Assembly (NCBI GenBank): GCA_019694345.1
Contig: JAIBCA010000043.1
Location: 18,431-82,430 of the forward strand
DNA from: Pyrinomonadaceae bacterium
GTDB taxonomy: Bacteria; Acidobacteriota; Blastocatellia; Pyrinomonadales; Pyrinomonadaceae
Length of the DNA: 64,000 nt
Direction: 5' to 3'
This document shows positions 55,303 to 64,000 of this stretch, piece after piece. The number at the start of each line of letters is the position of its first letter. Position 1 is the stretch's first letter. Made by a program: the position numbers and the translations under genes. The notes beneath the pieces were generated by a model. That model saw only the letters and a list, made by a program, of their open reading frames with translations. It searched no databases and was not told the origin of the DNA.

Positions 55303-56550
55303 CTAGCTTTGGGTCAGCGCGACGATCGGGTCGAGCCTCGCCGCTTTCCACGCGGGATAAAGTCCCGCGACGATCCCGATCAGACTGGATACCGTGACTG
55401 ACAAGATCACGTAAACAATTGTGATGGTCATCGTAATACCGGCGAGGACCGTGATCAGTTGAGTGACGACCGCCGCGAGCAGCAAACCAATAATGCCGCC
55501 AACGACGCATAAAACCGACGATTCGATCAGGAACTGCAACAGTATCTGATTGCGCGTAGCACCAAGTGCCTTTCGCAGTCCGACCTCAAATGTTCGTTCA
55601 GTGACCGAAACAAGCATGATGTTCATAACCACGATCCCGCCCACAACGAGAATGATCATTGTGATCGGAACGACCACCGCGGCGATCGCGTTGGTAAACT
55701 CATCTATCTGCCCGCCAAGTTCCTTAGTATTTACCAGGCCGAACGTGTCGGGATCGCTGCCCGAGAGTCCGCGGCGGTTTCGAAGCAGCAGCTTTGCCTC
55801 GTCGATCGACGCGTCAAAGGTTTCGGGTGTCCGGCCCTTGCCGTGGATCTGTAAGCCGTTGTCGCCGCTGCCGAAGATCTGCCGGTGAAGCGTGATCGGT
55901 ATGTAGATCGCGCGGTTGAACGAACTGCCGGGCAGTTGTCCGCGTTTATCCTCGAGCCCGATTATGGTCAGCGGCAGGCCGTGAAGTTTTATAGTTTTGC
56001 CGATCGGTGACATGTTGGGAAAATACTTTTCACGAACGTCGTCGGCGATGACGCAGACCTTGGCGGCGATCGATTCGTCATTTGCCGAAATGAAACGGCC
56101 CTCGATGATCGATTTGTCCTCGATAACGTCAAAATTTGACGTCACGCCGTTGATCGTGACCGAAGGCATCTCGACGCCGTTCTCATTGAAGTCGGCGTTG
56201 TTGAACATCTGAGCCCCGATCTCTGAGCAGTTTTTACAGTTCTCTTTCAGATAGAGATATTCGTCCCAGGTCGGCTTTTTGTTGCGTCGGTTGGCCCGCT
56301 CGAATTCATCGTCGGCCATCCGTCCGGAAAACGCCATTCGGGCGATCATGAAGTGGTTGGTGCCGAGTACCTTCGAGATCTGGGTCGAAACATACGAGTT
56401 GAGTCCGCTGATCGACGCTCCGACGACCACGACGGCGGCGACACCAATAATGATGCCGATCAGCGTCAGGAACGCCCGCAGTTTGTGCTCGAGGATCGAC
56501 CGCGAAGCGATCCAGAAAGCATCGTAATAAAAAGAATAAAGGCGCTTCAT
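55303..56550 (-). CDS. ABC transporter permease, MacB/FtsX type (first of pair)
   Basis: 415 residues, same architecture as its neighbour: KLRAFLTLIGIIIGVAAVVVVGASI at the N-terminus, the MacB core, then GGIVVMNIMLVSVTERTFEVGLRKALGATRNQILLQFLIESS and further C-terminal segments. The two genes run in tandem 30 bases apart and probably form the halves of a heterodimeric transporter. The ATPase and any membrane fusion protein must be encoded elsewhere. Confidence 0.92.
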   Translation of the reverse strand: MKRLYSFYYDAFWIASRSILEHKLRAFLTLIGIIIGVAAVVVVGASISGLNSYVSTQISKVLGTNHFMIARMAFSGRMADDEFERANRRNKKPTWDEYLYLKENCKNCSEIGAQMFNNADFNENGVEMPSVTINGVTSNFDVIEDKSIIEGRFISANDESIAAKVCVIADDVREKYFPNMSPIGKTIKLHGLPLTIIGLEDKRGQLPGSSFNRAIYIPITLHRQIFGSGDNGLQIHGKGRTPETFDASIDEAKLLLRNRRGLSGSDPDTFGLVNTKELGGQIDEFTNAIAAVVVPITMIILVVGGIVVMNIMLVSVTERTFEVGLRKALGATRNQILLQFLIESSVLCVVGGIIGLLLAAVVTQLITVLAGITMTITIVYVILSVTVSSLIGIVAGLYPAWKAARLDPIVALTQS

Positions 56551-56671
56551 CGCAAATACCGGCTGATCATGGCCGTTCCGGCCGCTGAATAAGTTCGTAC
56601 CGAAGACTTGAAGTCATATTGGTAAACGCCAACCGAAAGAAATTTGTTCGCAAAAACTTGAATTGTGTCAA

Positions 56672-56702
56672 TTGCCAAGCAAATCGGGCAACGTGCTATA
56701 CT
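56672..56702 (+). promoter_or_regulatory. sigma-70-like promoter of sucD
   Basis: TTGCCA (56672-56677) and TATACT (56697-56702), 19-base spacer, so the match is suboptimal. Confidence 0.4.
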
Positions 56703-56742
56703 TTGCCTTTGCATTATTTAGTCACTTTTCAGGAGATTTGCT

Positions 56743-57627
56743 TTGAGTATCCTAGTTGATAAGAACACACGTTTGGTCGTCCAAGGCATTACGGGCAAGG
56801 AAGGCACTTTTCACACGTTGCAGATGGTCGAGTACGGCACAAATGTCGTCGGCGGTGTCACACCCGGAAAAGGCGGCACGCTGCACGAGGGGATTCCGGT
56901 ATTTAACACGGTCGCCGACGCCGTCCGCGAGACAGGTGCGAACGCCTCAGTGATATATGTGCCGCCGGCATTTGCCTCCGATGCAATTATGGAAGCCGCG
57001 GACGCGGGCATCGCCTTGGTCGTCTGCATCACCGAGGGCATACCCGTCGCGGACATGGTCAAAGCCAAGGAATACCTTTCAGACCGTAATACGCGTGTCA
57101 TCGGGCCGAACTGCCCTGGCATCATCTCTCCGGGAAAGTGCAAGATCGGCATCATGCCGGGACACATTCACAAAGAAGGAAGGATCGGCGTCGTTTCGCG
57201 TTCGGGTACGCTGACGTATGAGGCCGTCGGCCAGCTAACCGCTCTCGGCCTTGGCCAGTCGACTGCGATCGGTATAGGCGGCGACCCGATCATCGGGACA
57301 AATCACACCGACGCTCTGCGATTGTTTCAGGAAGATCCCGAGACCGACGCGATCGTAATGATCGGCGAGATCGGCGGCACGGCCGAAGAGGACGCCGCCG
57401 CATACGCCAAAGATCATGTGACCAAGCCGATAGTCGCCTTCATCGCCGGCCAGACCGCACCTCCGGGACGCCGAATGGGACATGCCGGTGCGATCATTTC
57501 AGGCGGAAAGGGAACCGCAGCCGAGAAAATGAAAGCTCTGACCGAAGCCGGCATTCGCGTCGTACAGTCGCCTGCCGACATCGGTCAGGCGATCGTCGAG
57601 GTACTCGGGTCGGGCGCCGCGGCCTGA
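56743..57627 (+). CDS. sucD: succinyl-CoA synthetase, alpha subunit
   Basis: 294 residues, TTG start with AGGAG upstream. Interconverts succinyl-CoA and succinate with NTP synthesis in the TCA cycle. Seen: the CoA-binding N-terminus ([13 protein letters not shown]), [50 protein letters not shown] and the phosphohistidine region [18 protein letters not shown]. sucC is not adjacent, which is unusual but occurs in Acidobacteriota. Confidence 0.96.
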   Translation: MSILVDKNTRLVVQGITGKEGTFHTLQMVEYGTNVVGGVTPGKGGTLHEGIPVFNTVADAVRETGANASVIYVPPAFASDAIMEAADAGIALVVCITEGIPVADMVKAKEYLSDRNTRVIGPNCPGIISPGKCKIGIMPGHIHKEGRIGVVSRSGTLTYEAVGQLTALGLGQSTAIGIGGDPIIGTNHTDALRLFQEDPETDAIVMIGEIGGTAEEDAAAYAKDHVTKPIVAFIAGQTAPPGRRMGHAGAIISGGKGTAAEKMKALTEAGIRVVQSPADIGQAIVEVLGSGAAA

Positions 57628-58007
57628 AATACTAACGTACTCAGCATTAGCACACAATTATCCTGGCTCCGGGCTTTCATGATCTAGATCTGATCTAAAA
57701 GAGTACCTGCGGTCGCCGCACACGCGACGATATAGCTTTGGAAAATCGCCTTGATGCTGCTCTGGCCGATCAACCCCGTTATCCGTTTCGCACAACGGTT
57801 CGATAAGGATCAGGAAGCGCGATCCCCTGGCCCTTGAACAAGCTCTTGTCTACGACGGCAAGTTCAGCCCGGCATTGAACAGGTCTAACTTTGTGGAAAT
57901 GCTCAACGATCGCGGGACGCTTATGCCTGGGTTCTGACTCCACACTCAAATTTGCTTGACAGACTCGCGAAACGCGATTATCGTGCACTTGTTTGGTAGG
58001 TCCCTGG
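57628..58007. other. 380-base intergenic region with a sigma-70 promoter
   Basis: Holds TTGACA (57956-57961), 17 bases, TATCGT (57979-57984), giving a predicted start near 57991. The minus strand is open for about 90 codons here, but with no Shine-Dalgarno, signal or recognisable family, so I do not call a gene. Confidence 0.5.
57956..57984 (+). promoter_or_regulatory. sigma-70 type promoter of the TPR protein gene
   Basis: Perfect TTGACA, 17-base spacer, TATCGT. The start site (near 57991) puts the first possible start codon, TTG at 57993, at the transcript end, so a downstream start such as GTG at 58008 is more likely. Confidence 0.55.
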
Positions 58008-61000
58008 GTGAATGTAGGCGAAACCTTTTTTATCAGAATCTTCTTGCCATCCGATTGCACTGCAATTCGCGCGGCTGGTTATTTTATATCGCTAACTTTT
58101 CTTCTGACATTCCTTTGTGGGGCAGTTCCAGCCCAATCTCGAACTGATTCGCAGGGTCGGCGTTGGACGACATTTGTGGAGCCTCCGCCGCCAGATCCAG
58201 ACTGGAACAAGTCACGTGACGAGCAGCTGAACGCATTTCAGGGCATGCGGGAACTCGGCATCATTTCGGTCGAAAGGAAAATCGCCCGTACGGCTGATGT
58301 TCCCGGATTCGCTGAGCTTATTCCCGAGGGCACCCAGTTTTCAGTCTCGATGCTTGAGGACGGCAAACTTAAGGTTGAGTTGGGAGCGTGGCTGCCGAAA
58401 CTTCCATCCGCGCTCGAGAACTCGGTCGGGAAGATCTCGCTCGAATTCTCGCCCGACGCTCCGACGGTTTCCGAGGCTGGCTTCGAAGGCCCGGTTTCCG
58501 CGACGACCAGGATCACTTCCTCGGTGAAGTACGATCAGATCCACGATCCGAACTGGACTCTCGGTGTCGAGCTTCAAGCGATGTTCGCCAAATTCAAAGG
58601 TGAGATCGCGGACGGTAAGCTCGGAAAGACGGTCGAGATCAGCCTGGTGAATCTTTTCAACGCGACTCGGGGAATCACCACGCCGACCGATCTTCCGAGC
58701 GATCTCATCATTAAGGTCGATGTCGAACGGTTTTATAACGCGATCGTAAAGGCTGCGAAGGACGAGCTCGCAGATCGGCAAAAGATACGCCGTCATGTCG
58801 ACCTGCTGATGATCCGGTTCAACCCGGTGCTTTTGGCAGCTGCAATGACGAACGATCCGTCGCTATTCGCAATGCAGGCTGCGGCGGCGGACATTCAGCA
58901 ACGACTTGCCGAGCGATTTCCAAAGGGTGTAAAGATCCAGTTCAATGACGACGTGCTCGGTGAACTGACCCGTAGCGAGCTGGCCCGAACCCGGCAAAGC
59001 GAGCTTTACCAATTCCTTAACAGGGTCGCGTCCGCGCCGCCCGCCCAACGCGGTTCCACGGTCTCGGCCTTTGTTGAGCGCCTCGACCAGATCTCTAATG
59101 CGATAACACAGAAGCCTGTCCCGATCGTTGCGATCTCAATACGGATGTTGGTGCAGGAAGCCGGCCGAACTCAGGGGGCTCCATTGCGGCCTGATCTCGT
59201 AAGACCCGGAAATGTTGGGCGGCTTGTCGGTTATCGCGTTGATAACGTTACCGACGACGTGATCCTATACGGCACGCCGGCGAGGACGCCTGAGGCCGCA
59301 CTGACCCTCGATGAATTATCGGAGGGAGTCCGTGCGGCGTTCGTTCAAAACGAAGTGCCGTTCTGCAGCCTCGATCCCGATCCGCGCGAGCCGGCCGGAG
59401 TTCAACAAGTCCGCGTAGGTGGTGTCGCGATCAATTCGCAGTTCGCCCGAACGATGCTCGACGCGGACTATTTGATGAAGAAGATCAATGCAGGCATCGT
59501 TCCGGTGGCGGCTAAATCCTTCCGTTCTTTCGCTGCCGTACTCGGATCGGGTGCGCGATCCGAACCGGAAAGCGACATCTTCGATCGCTTCTGGTTCTAT
59601 CCGGACCAGCTTCAGAGGGGTGATCTTCAGATCTCGCAGGACGGGAACACCGTGTTTTTCGTCAACCGAATGCGCGTCCTTACCGAACAAATGGCCCTCA
59701 AAGACGACGGCTTGATCGGTATGGGAAAGGTAGATCCGATCGCGGCGGAAGTTGTAGGAAGCTTCAATGCAGCGTTGCACGAGATCGCGGACCAATATCC
59801 CGACATCGCACGGCTGCAGTCACTTTTCGACGTTATCTTGACCAGCCGGCTTTGGCGTACGATGGGTGTCAGGTCACAATGGATCGACCGTCTGGCAGAT
59901 CTGCCCGTCGCTAAAATTGAAACGTCAAAGTATCAGGGCTTCAATATAAAGATCGCGACAGCGTCCGACGCCGGGTTTTATCTTTCCGGAGGTGTTCGAA
60001 TGCGCTTGGGAGCAAGCGCGCGCTTGGCAATGCCGCTTGCGCAGCGGAAGGTCGATGTTATTGCGAAAGCCACGATCGAGGGCATTTCGAAACAGATGCA
60101 GCTTTCCGAGGTTCCGGCCGCGACAGTGGATCGGCCTCGCCAGATCGTTTTCGACTCAGCGACGATCTCTGCTGCTATTGTCCGCGGGGACCTAACTGGT
60201 GCGGGCGTGAGCATCGACCGGCTACTTTCAGCCGACCCGCTTGATCCTGAAGCTTGGTGTCTGAAGGCGGAGGTCGAGTTACAGCGCGCCAGGTTCGTTT
60301 CATCTATTGAGAGTGCGGATCGTGCCCTGAAGATGTCGCCGGAAGACCCATCGACGAGTATCCGTGCTCTCATCGACAAATTCACGGCGAACTACATGCT
60401 CGGTAACGCTGACGGGGCTCTCGCAGCGATCGACCAGGAGCTTCTCATTGCACCCGATTCGCCTTTTGTCAGACTCGCGCGGGCTGACGCTCTCTCAGTA
60501 CTGGGGCGTGCCGGAGAGGCGCGGACCGAATATCGAAAGATCCAGAGACAATTTCCGCATTCATCAGAAGCAGAAGTTAGGTTTGGCGTCTTCGAGATCA
60601 CTCAAGGGAACATAATTACCGGCCGTGAGCACCTTGATCGGGCTTCGCGGCTATCGACGGTCAACGATGACGATATGAGTGTACGATCAGCAAAAGCTTT
60701 GGGCGAGGTCGGAATGGCGCTGCTCGAGGATGCCGAGCCTCACTTCAAAGAGGCCGAGAGGATCGCAAACTCCATCTTGTCGGAGCGAAGCTCGGACCCA
60801 ATTTCACGTCTTCGCGTACTTACAGCCCTTGCCATCGTCGCAATGGCTCGAAATGACGCGGCAGCGGCCGATCGATCGGTCGAGAATATTATGAGGTTGA
60901 CGCCCGCGAATCCAACCATTCTGGTATCTATGGCCGAGTGGGCCTTTCAGAAGAAAGATCTGCCTCTTGCCCGCAAGTACTTCGAACGGGCTGAACGGAT

Positions 61001-61055
61001 CGCTCCGCAGATGCCGCTAGTGAAGAGCCTCAGAGATCGATTGAATACGCAATGA
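58008..61055 (+). CDS. large exported TPR-containing protein of unknown function
   Basis: About 1015 residues with GTG at 58008; starts at 57993 or 58044 are possible. A hydrophobic segment (YFISLTFLLTFLCGAVPAQS) acts as signal peptide. Residues about 60-700 are a mixed region with no family I recognise (including LGKTVEISLVNLFNATRGI and FDRFWFYPDQLQRGDLQI). The last 300 residues contain about six TPR-like helix pairs (DPLDPEAWCLKAEVELQRARFVSSIESADRALKMSP; NADGALAAIDQELLIAPDSPFVRLARADALSVLG; KKDLPLARKYFERAERIAPQMP). The stop overlaps the next gene (ATGA). Confidence 0.78.
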   Translation: MNVGETFFIRIFLPSDCTAIRAAGYFISLTFLLTFLCGAVPAQSRTDSQGRRWTTFVEPPPPDPDWNKSRDEQLNAFQGMRELGIISVERKIARTADVPGFAELIPEGTQFSVSMLEDGKLKVELGAWLPKLPSALENSVGKISLEFSPDAPTVSEAGFEGPVSATTRITSSVKYDQIHDPNWTLGVELQAMFAKFKGEIADGKLGKTVEISLVNLFNATRGITTPTDLPSDLIIKVDVERFYNAIVKAAKDELADRQKIRRHVDLLMIRFNPVLLAAAMTNDPSLFAMQAAAADIQQRLAERFPKGVKIQFNDDVLGELTRSELARTRQSELYQFLNRVASAPPAQRGSTVSAFVERLDQISNAITQKPVPIVAISIRMLVQEAGRTQGAPLRPDLVRPGNVGRLVGYRVDNVTDDVILYGTPARTPEAALTLDELSEGVRAAFVQNEVPFCSLDPDPREPAGVQQVRVGGVAINSQFARTMLDADYLMKKINAGIVPVAAKSFRSFAAVLGSGARSEPESDIFDRFWFYPDQLQRGDLQISQDGNTVFFVNRMRVLTEQMALKDDGLIGMGKVDPIAAEVVGSFNAALHEIADQYPDIARLQSLFDVILTSRLWRTMGVRSQWIDRLADLPVAKIETSKYQGFNIKIATASDAGFYLSGGVRMRLGASARLAMPLAQRKVDVIAKATIEGISKQMQLSEVPAATVDRPRQIVFDSATISAAIVRGDLTGAGVSIDRLLSADPLDPEAWCLKAEVELQRARFVSSIESADRALKMSPEDPSTSIRALIDKFTANYMLGNADGALAAIDQELLIAPDSPFVRLARADALSVLGRAGEARTEYRKIQRQFPHSSEAEVRFGVFEITQGNIITGREHLDRASRLSTVNDDDMSVRSAKALGEVGMALLEDAEPHFKEAERIANSILSERSSDPISRLRVLTALAIVAMARNDAAAADRSVENIMRLTPANPTILVSMAEWAFQKKDLPLARKYFERAERIAPQMPLVKSLRDRLNTQ

Positions 61056-62656
61056 ACCGAAACGACTATCTATGTGTGTTCTTGTTCTTCGCCATTCTCA
61101 GCGTGACGGCCTTTGGTCAGATAGGTTCTCCTGAGAAACCGCAGCCAGTGCAGTCCGCCTTAGTCAGTCTGAAGTTTGAACCGCCGGTCGGCGAACTTTG
61201 GGAAGTCTCCTATGTGCAGACCGATATCGAAGGCGGTACGAAGTTTCGGCTTACGGGAGGTTCAACGATCATTGACGCATTTGGACTTGAAGGCCAGACG
61301 CAGTCGAGAACTGAGGTCCGTTCTAACTGGCGAGTCCTCGACCGAGATGCAAAAGGCAATACGACCATCGAGATAAATCATATTTTTGTCGGCGTTGCGA
61401 GGACTCTTGGACGAGCGGTCTATAGTGCTCTCCCAGCTTACGCGGTCGAACAAGGTAAAGTCGTCGGCTGGCGTACCTACGAACCGGTGGCGGAGACTAA
61501 TGGCCATATTCTAAAAGAGTTGATGTTTCACCTTGATGATCCGAACGCCGCCAAGGTGTATAAGCTCTTCGACGAAATGGAGGCCACGCGCAAGGCGGTC
61601 GCTGCGTATTTCATCGATCGTCCTTTTCGACTGGTAGTGAACCGTCAGGGACAGGTTGTAGATGTCATCGACCTTGATCTGCTGATGGATGAATATCGTA
61701 CGCAGGCCGGTAAGATCACGCCTGACATCGCGGTACGAGCCCGTCAGGACGCATTGGTTTCTGCGTTTTTTTCGGGAGCGAGCGTGCGAAGTTCGTTCGA
61801 AGCGTTTTTGATGAATTCGTTTCCGGCAGACCCAACTGCGGTCGGGTCGAAATGGAGCAGGAAGTTCGAGTTCGACGTTGCCGGCCTTGCGAGGATCCCT
61901 GTCGACCGGTCGTTTACACTGGAGAAGAAGGCGGACTACTCGGATGATCGTTTTGTTGTCATTTCAAAGATGAGCTCGACGCTACTTCCAAAGGCTGATA
62001 CCACACTTCGGCTTGATTGGAACGCGAACACCTCAGCGGAGATCGATCCGTCTACGGGACTGTACTATGACCAGACGATCAGCGGTCGATATGAGCTTCG
62101 CGCGAAGAATTCTCCTAGTGGTTCGCCACCGATCACTTACGACAATTTCTCGGCCAAGATCGGCTTTTCATCTGTCGCAAAGCGTGACGTGAAACGCCCG
62201 GACATGTGGAAGTTCTACGGCGGTTACGAGGAGTTTACGATTCTGCTAGGCGACCGCTGGCGACGTCAGCCGTTAAATACGCAATACCTGAACATGACCG
62301 ATTTTGCGAAGATCGGTTCAAGTACGACAATAGCCACGAAAATTGAGTCAACTTCGACAGCCGCGAAAGATGCAAAGTCGGGCGTCGACGGAATGTTGGC
62401 AAAGCTTTGCGGCGGTTCGTATGTTAGGAACTCGGCAAAAGCTGAATTACCCACAGCAAAAATGGGTACCTTTGAACTTGCTCGAGCAAGGTGCGACGTG
62501 ACTTTTGAATCAGATCTGCAGCGTCACTTTGTAGTTCAGATACTGAAGTCAGATACAAAGGTCTTCACGTTCGTCATTTCGCTGCCAGAGGCAGCTACTG
62601 AGGTCGATCGTCGAGAAGCGAATGAAATACTCGATTCGATCGAAGTCCGTAACTGA
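61052..62656 (+). CDS. exported protein of unknown function, coupled to the TPR protein
   Basis: 534 residues. Signal peptide MNRNDYLCVFLFFAILSVTAFGQ. ATGA overlap with the upstream gene ensures coupled translation. The mature part is beta-rich throughout, with a paired pattern (SNWRVLDRDAKGNTTIEINHIFV; RFVVISKMSSTLLPKADTTLRLDW) and a C-terminal EILDSIEVRN. This layout resembles the DUF6263-type exported proteins, but I cannot confirm it. With the TPR protein it may form an extracytoplasmic complex. Confidence 0.75.
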   Translation: MNRNDYLCVFLFFAILSVTAFGQIGSPEKPQPVQSALVSLKFEPPVGELWEVSYVQTDIEGGTKFRLTGGSTIIDAFGLEGQTQSRTEVRSNWRVLDRDAKGNTTIEINHIFVGVARTLGRAVYSALPAYAVEQGKVVGWRTYEPVAETNGHILKELMFHLDDPNAAKVYKLFDEMEATRKAVAAYFIDRPFRLVVNRQGQVVDVIDLDLLMDEYRTQAGKITPDIAVRARQDALVSAFFSGASVRSSFEAFLMNSFPADPTAVGSKWSRKFEFDVAGLARIPVDRSFTLEKKADYSDDRFVVISKMSSTLLPKADTTLRLDWNANTSAEIDPSTGLYYDQTISGRYELRAKNSPSGSPPITYDNFSAKIGFSSVAKRDVKRPDMWKFYGGYEEFTILLGDRWRRQPLNTQYLNMTDFAKIGSSTTIATKIESTSTAAKDAKSGVDGMLAKLCGGSYVRNSAKAELPTAKMGTFELARARCDVTFESDLQRHFVVQILKSDTKVFTFVISLPEAATEVDRREANEILDSIEVRN

Positions 62657-63008
62657 TTCCGTATGTCCGCATGCCGCTAATCCGTTCCTTCCCAATTCCT
62701 TAGGTTCGCCCTCCAAAGGTGTTCAATGTTGGATCATAGTATTTCCCGGGACTCTGCCGATCGGTCACTTAATGATCTCGCCGACCGAATATTCGCCGAA
62801 TGGCTTATCGCTAAAGACCAGCCTTTTAAAGACAGTCGTATTTGGAGTTGGGGACTTGTGACTGCGGCTTTTCAAGTAATTCTCCGATCCGACATCCGGT
62901 CCAAGATAGAACGACGATCCGATCCGACTTGATCCTAGTGACGATATCGGGAAATAGCCGTGATCCGGCACTTTTGTTTTCGCTGTCCTTTCGATAAACT
63001 GCTTGCTT
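62657..63008. other. 352-base gap before ndk
   Basis: A 68-codon open frame at 62726-62932 has AAGGTG near its ATG but no signal, family or composition support. Otherwise nothing is recognised; ndk lacks an obvious Shine-Dalgarno. Confidence 0.4.
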
Positions 63009-63425
63009 ATGTCTAATCTAACTTTTGGAATCATTAAGCCCGACGCGGTTCGGGCAGGGAAACAGGGGCAGATCATTTCGCGAATTTTGGGCGCAGGGTT
63101 CAAGATCCGCGGGATGAAGTTGATACATCAGACGCGCAAGCAGGCTGAGGGTTTCTATGCTGTTCACGCCGGCAAGGGCTTTTTTGACGAGCTCTGCGAC
63201 TTTATGTCCTCCGGGCCGTGCGTCGTGCTGGCGCTTGAGAAAGAGAATGCAGTTCCGGCATGGCGCGAACTGATGGGAGCGACGAATCCGGCCGAGGCTG
63301 CTGAGGGAACCATCCGTAAAGATTTCGCGACGTCGATCGGCGAAAACGCGGTTCACGGATCCGATTCGGATGAGAACGCAGCGATCGAGATCGCGTATTT
63401 CTTCAGCAAACTTGAATTAGTTTAG
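63009..63425 (+). CDS. ndk: nucleoside diphosphate kinase
   Basis: 138 residues from the ATG at 63009. Transfers gamma-phosphate among NTPs/NDPs. [21 protein letters not shown] and the active-site His in [21 protein letters not shown] are definitive; [18 protein letters not shown] also matches. Confidence 0.97.
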   Translation: MSNLTFGIIKPDAVRAGKQGQIISRILGAGFKIRGMKLIHQTRKQAEGFYAVHAGKGFFDELCDFMSSGPCVVLALEKENAVPAWRELMGATNPAEAAEGTIRKDFATSIGENAVHGSDSDENAAIEIAYFFSKLELV

Positions 63426-63520
63426 TCGTTCAAGTATAAAAGTTGCAGAACTTTAACACTTGAATTTTACTTGCCACGCAGCCCATCTGCCCACGCGGAT
63501 GGCAGTAAGAGGACACAACT

Positions 63521-64000
63521 ATGAAAAAATGCCCGACATGTTCGAAGACGTTTGAGGATTCGATGCGGTTTTGTCAGTCGGACGGTACTCCGCTGGTGGA
63601 TGACGCACCAGCTTTTGATCCGTATGCGACGGTGGTTGCTCGTCCCGAGCAGCCGGCAGCCGAATCGCCGCAGGAAGAACGTGTCGAGGTTGGCATTGCC
63701 CCGATCACCGAGCCGGAGGAGGTTCTGGACCTCCCCGCAGCGGATCCGCTAAAGACGATGTATGTGTCCGAAGACGAGATGAGGGCAGCATTAGGCGGCA
63801 GTCCTGATCCGGATGATCCGGGAATGGAGATACCGCCTGTGCCGGAGCCCGAACCTCCGCAGTTTGCCGAGCCGGAGATCGCCTCGCCGAAATTTACCGA
63901 CGTGCCGCCGATCGCCTCGCCTTTTGCGGTGACCGAATCATCGGTTGATGCGGTACCGCCGGCAGCAAACAACGAGGCTCCGATACCTTCGCCGTTCGAT
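63521..64000 (+). CDS. zinc-ribbon protein, truncated by the window edge
   Basis: 160 codons visible; open past the end. MKKCPTCSKTFEDSMRFCQSDGTPLV is an N-terminal zinc ribbon (CxxC...C), then a long Pro/Glu/Ala-rich acidic linker. AGAGGAC precedes the ATG. Acidobacterial proteins of this kind often continue into a transmembrane or tetratricopeptide part, which is not visible here. Confidence 0.75.
   Translation, partial: MKKCPTCSKTFEDSMRFCQSDGTPLVDDAPAFDPYATVVARPEQPAAESPQEERVEVGIAPITEPEEVLDLPAADPLKTMYVSEDEMRAALGGSPDPDDPGMEIPPVPEPEPPQFAEPEIASPKFTDVPPIASPFAVTESSVDAVPPAANNEAPIPSPFD

Noticed and set aside
57779..58060. Minus-strand frame of about 93 codons, considered as a transposase remnant
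   Set aside because: No recognisable transposase motif, RBS or inverted repeats, and it overlaps the promoter and start of the TPR gene.
62726..62932. 68-codon plus-strand frame before ndk
   Set aside because: A weak RBS-like AAGGTG is the only support; composition and context do not argue for a gene.
1..64000. tRNA, rRNA, CRISPR arrays, insertion sequences and phage genes
   Set aside because: None could be recognised by reading; a tRNAscan or ISfinder search would be needed to exclude small or degenerate ones.

Overview
The window is about 55-58 % GC by eye, almost fully coding and entirely chromosomal in character. I infer a member of the Acidobacteriota, most likely class Blastocatellia (Pyrinomonas-like). 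The reasons are a VWA protein of the 'VWFA-related Acidobacterial domain' type, several FG-GAP/VCBS and CocE-type secreted proteins, GAF/GGDEF signalling, and many signal-peptide proteins of unknown family. This is inference from family content; there is no rRNA in the window, I recognised no tRNA gene, and there is no intact insertion sequence, phage or CRISPR array.

Layout. 1-7 kb: secreted hydrolases (a CocE-type protein cut by the window edge, a prolyl oligopeptidase), small exported proteins and a GGDEF-EAL membrane protein. 7.3 kb: a 94-residue exported protein made of GIIIAG repeats behind a near-consensus sigma-54 promoter, then a cysteine desulfurase. 9.1-12.3 kb: a radical SAM/SPASM-like enzyme, a diacylglycerol glycosyltransferase-like protein and a short-chain dehydrogenase on one strand. 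12.4-16.3 kb: a second CocE hydrolase, an SRPBCC protein, a zinc-ribbon protein and a beta-barrel-like protein. 16.3-23.2 kb (minus strand): a sigma-54 activator with a variant GAFDGA loop, coupled by ATGA to glnE and followed by three exported proteins including the VWA protein. 23.4-29.3 kb: an RluA-type pseudouridine synthase, a metzincin protease, an orphan 258-residue protein, TerC and two exported unknowns.

29.3-34 kb is the pyrimidine locus: pyrR - terminator - pyrB - phytanoyl-CoA-dioxygenase-like gene - pyrC on the minus strand, with pyrD divergent. 34-38.4 kb is a type II fatty acid operon (yceD-rpmF-fabH-fabD-acpP-fabF) behind a strong sigma-70 promoter, followed by etfB and etfA, which are separated by a terminator-flanked FG-GAP repeat gene. 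42-46.2 kb (minus): Tat-type superoxide dismutase, an ArsR-AHSA1-DUF1801-VOC cluster and a class III aminotransferase. 46.5-53.9 kb: a YyaL-type protein, two paralogous Ala/Asn-rich small lipoprotein-like genes, a GAF protein with a degenerate GGDEF motif, a beta-CASP MBL hydrolase, an AraC regulator and a DUF6265-like protein. 54-56.6 kb: two MacB/FtsX-type ABC permeases. 56.7-64 kb: sucD, a coupled pair of large exported unknowns (one with TPRs), ndk, and the start of a zinc-ribbon protein.

Most of the identifiable metabolism is housekeeping: pyrimidine synthesis, fatty acid synthesis feeding electron-transfer flavoprotein and lipid genes, nitrogen regulation (GlnE) and sulfur mobilisation. 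The less ordinary parts are the GIIIAG-repeat protein with its sigma-54-type promoter, the radical SAM/glycosyltransferase/SDR trio, the coupled 1015/534-residue exported pair, and foreign-looking genes placed inside the pyr and etf loci.
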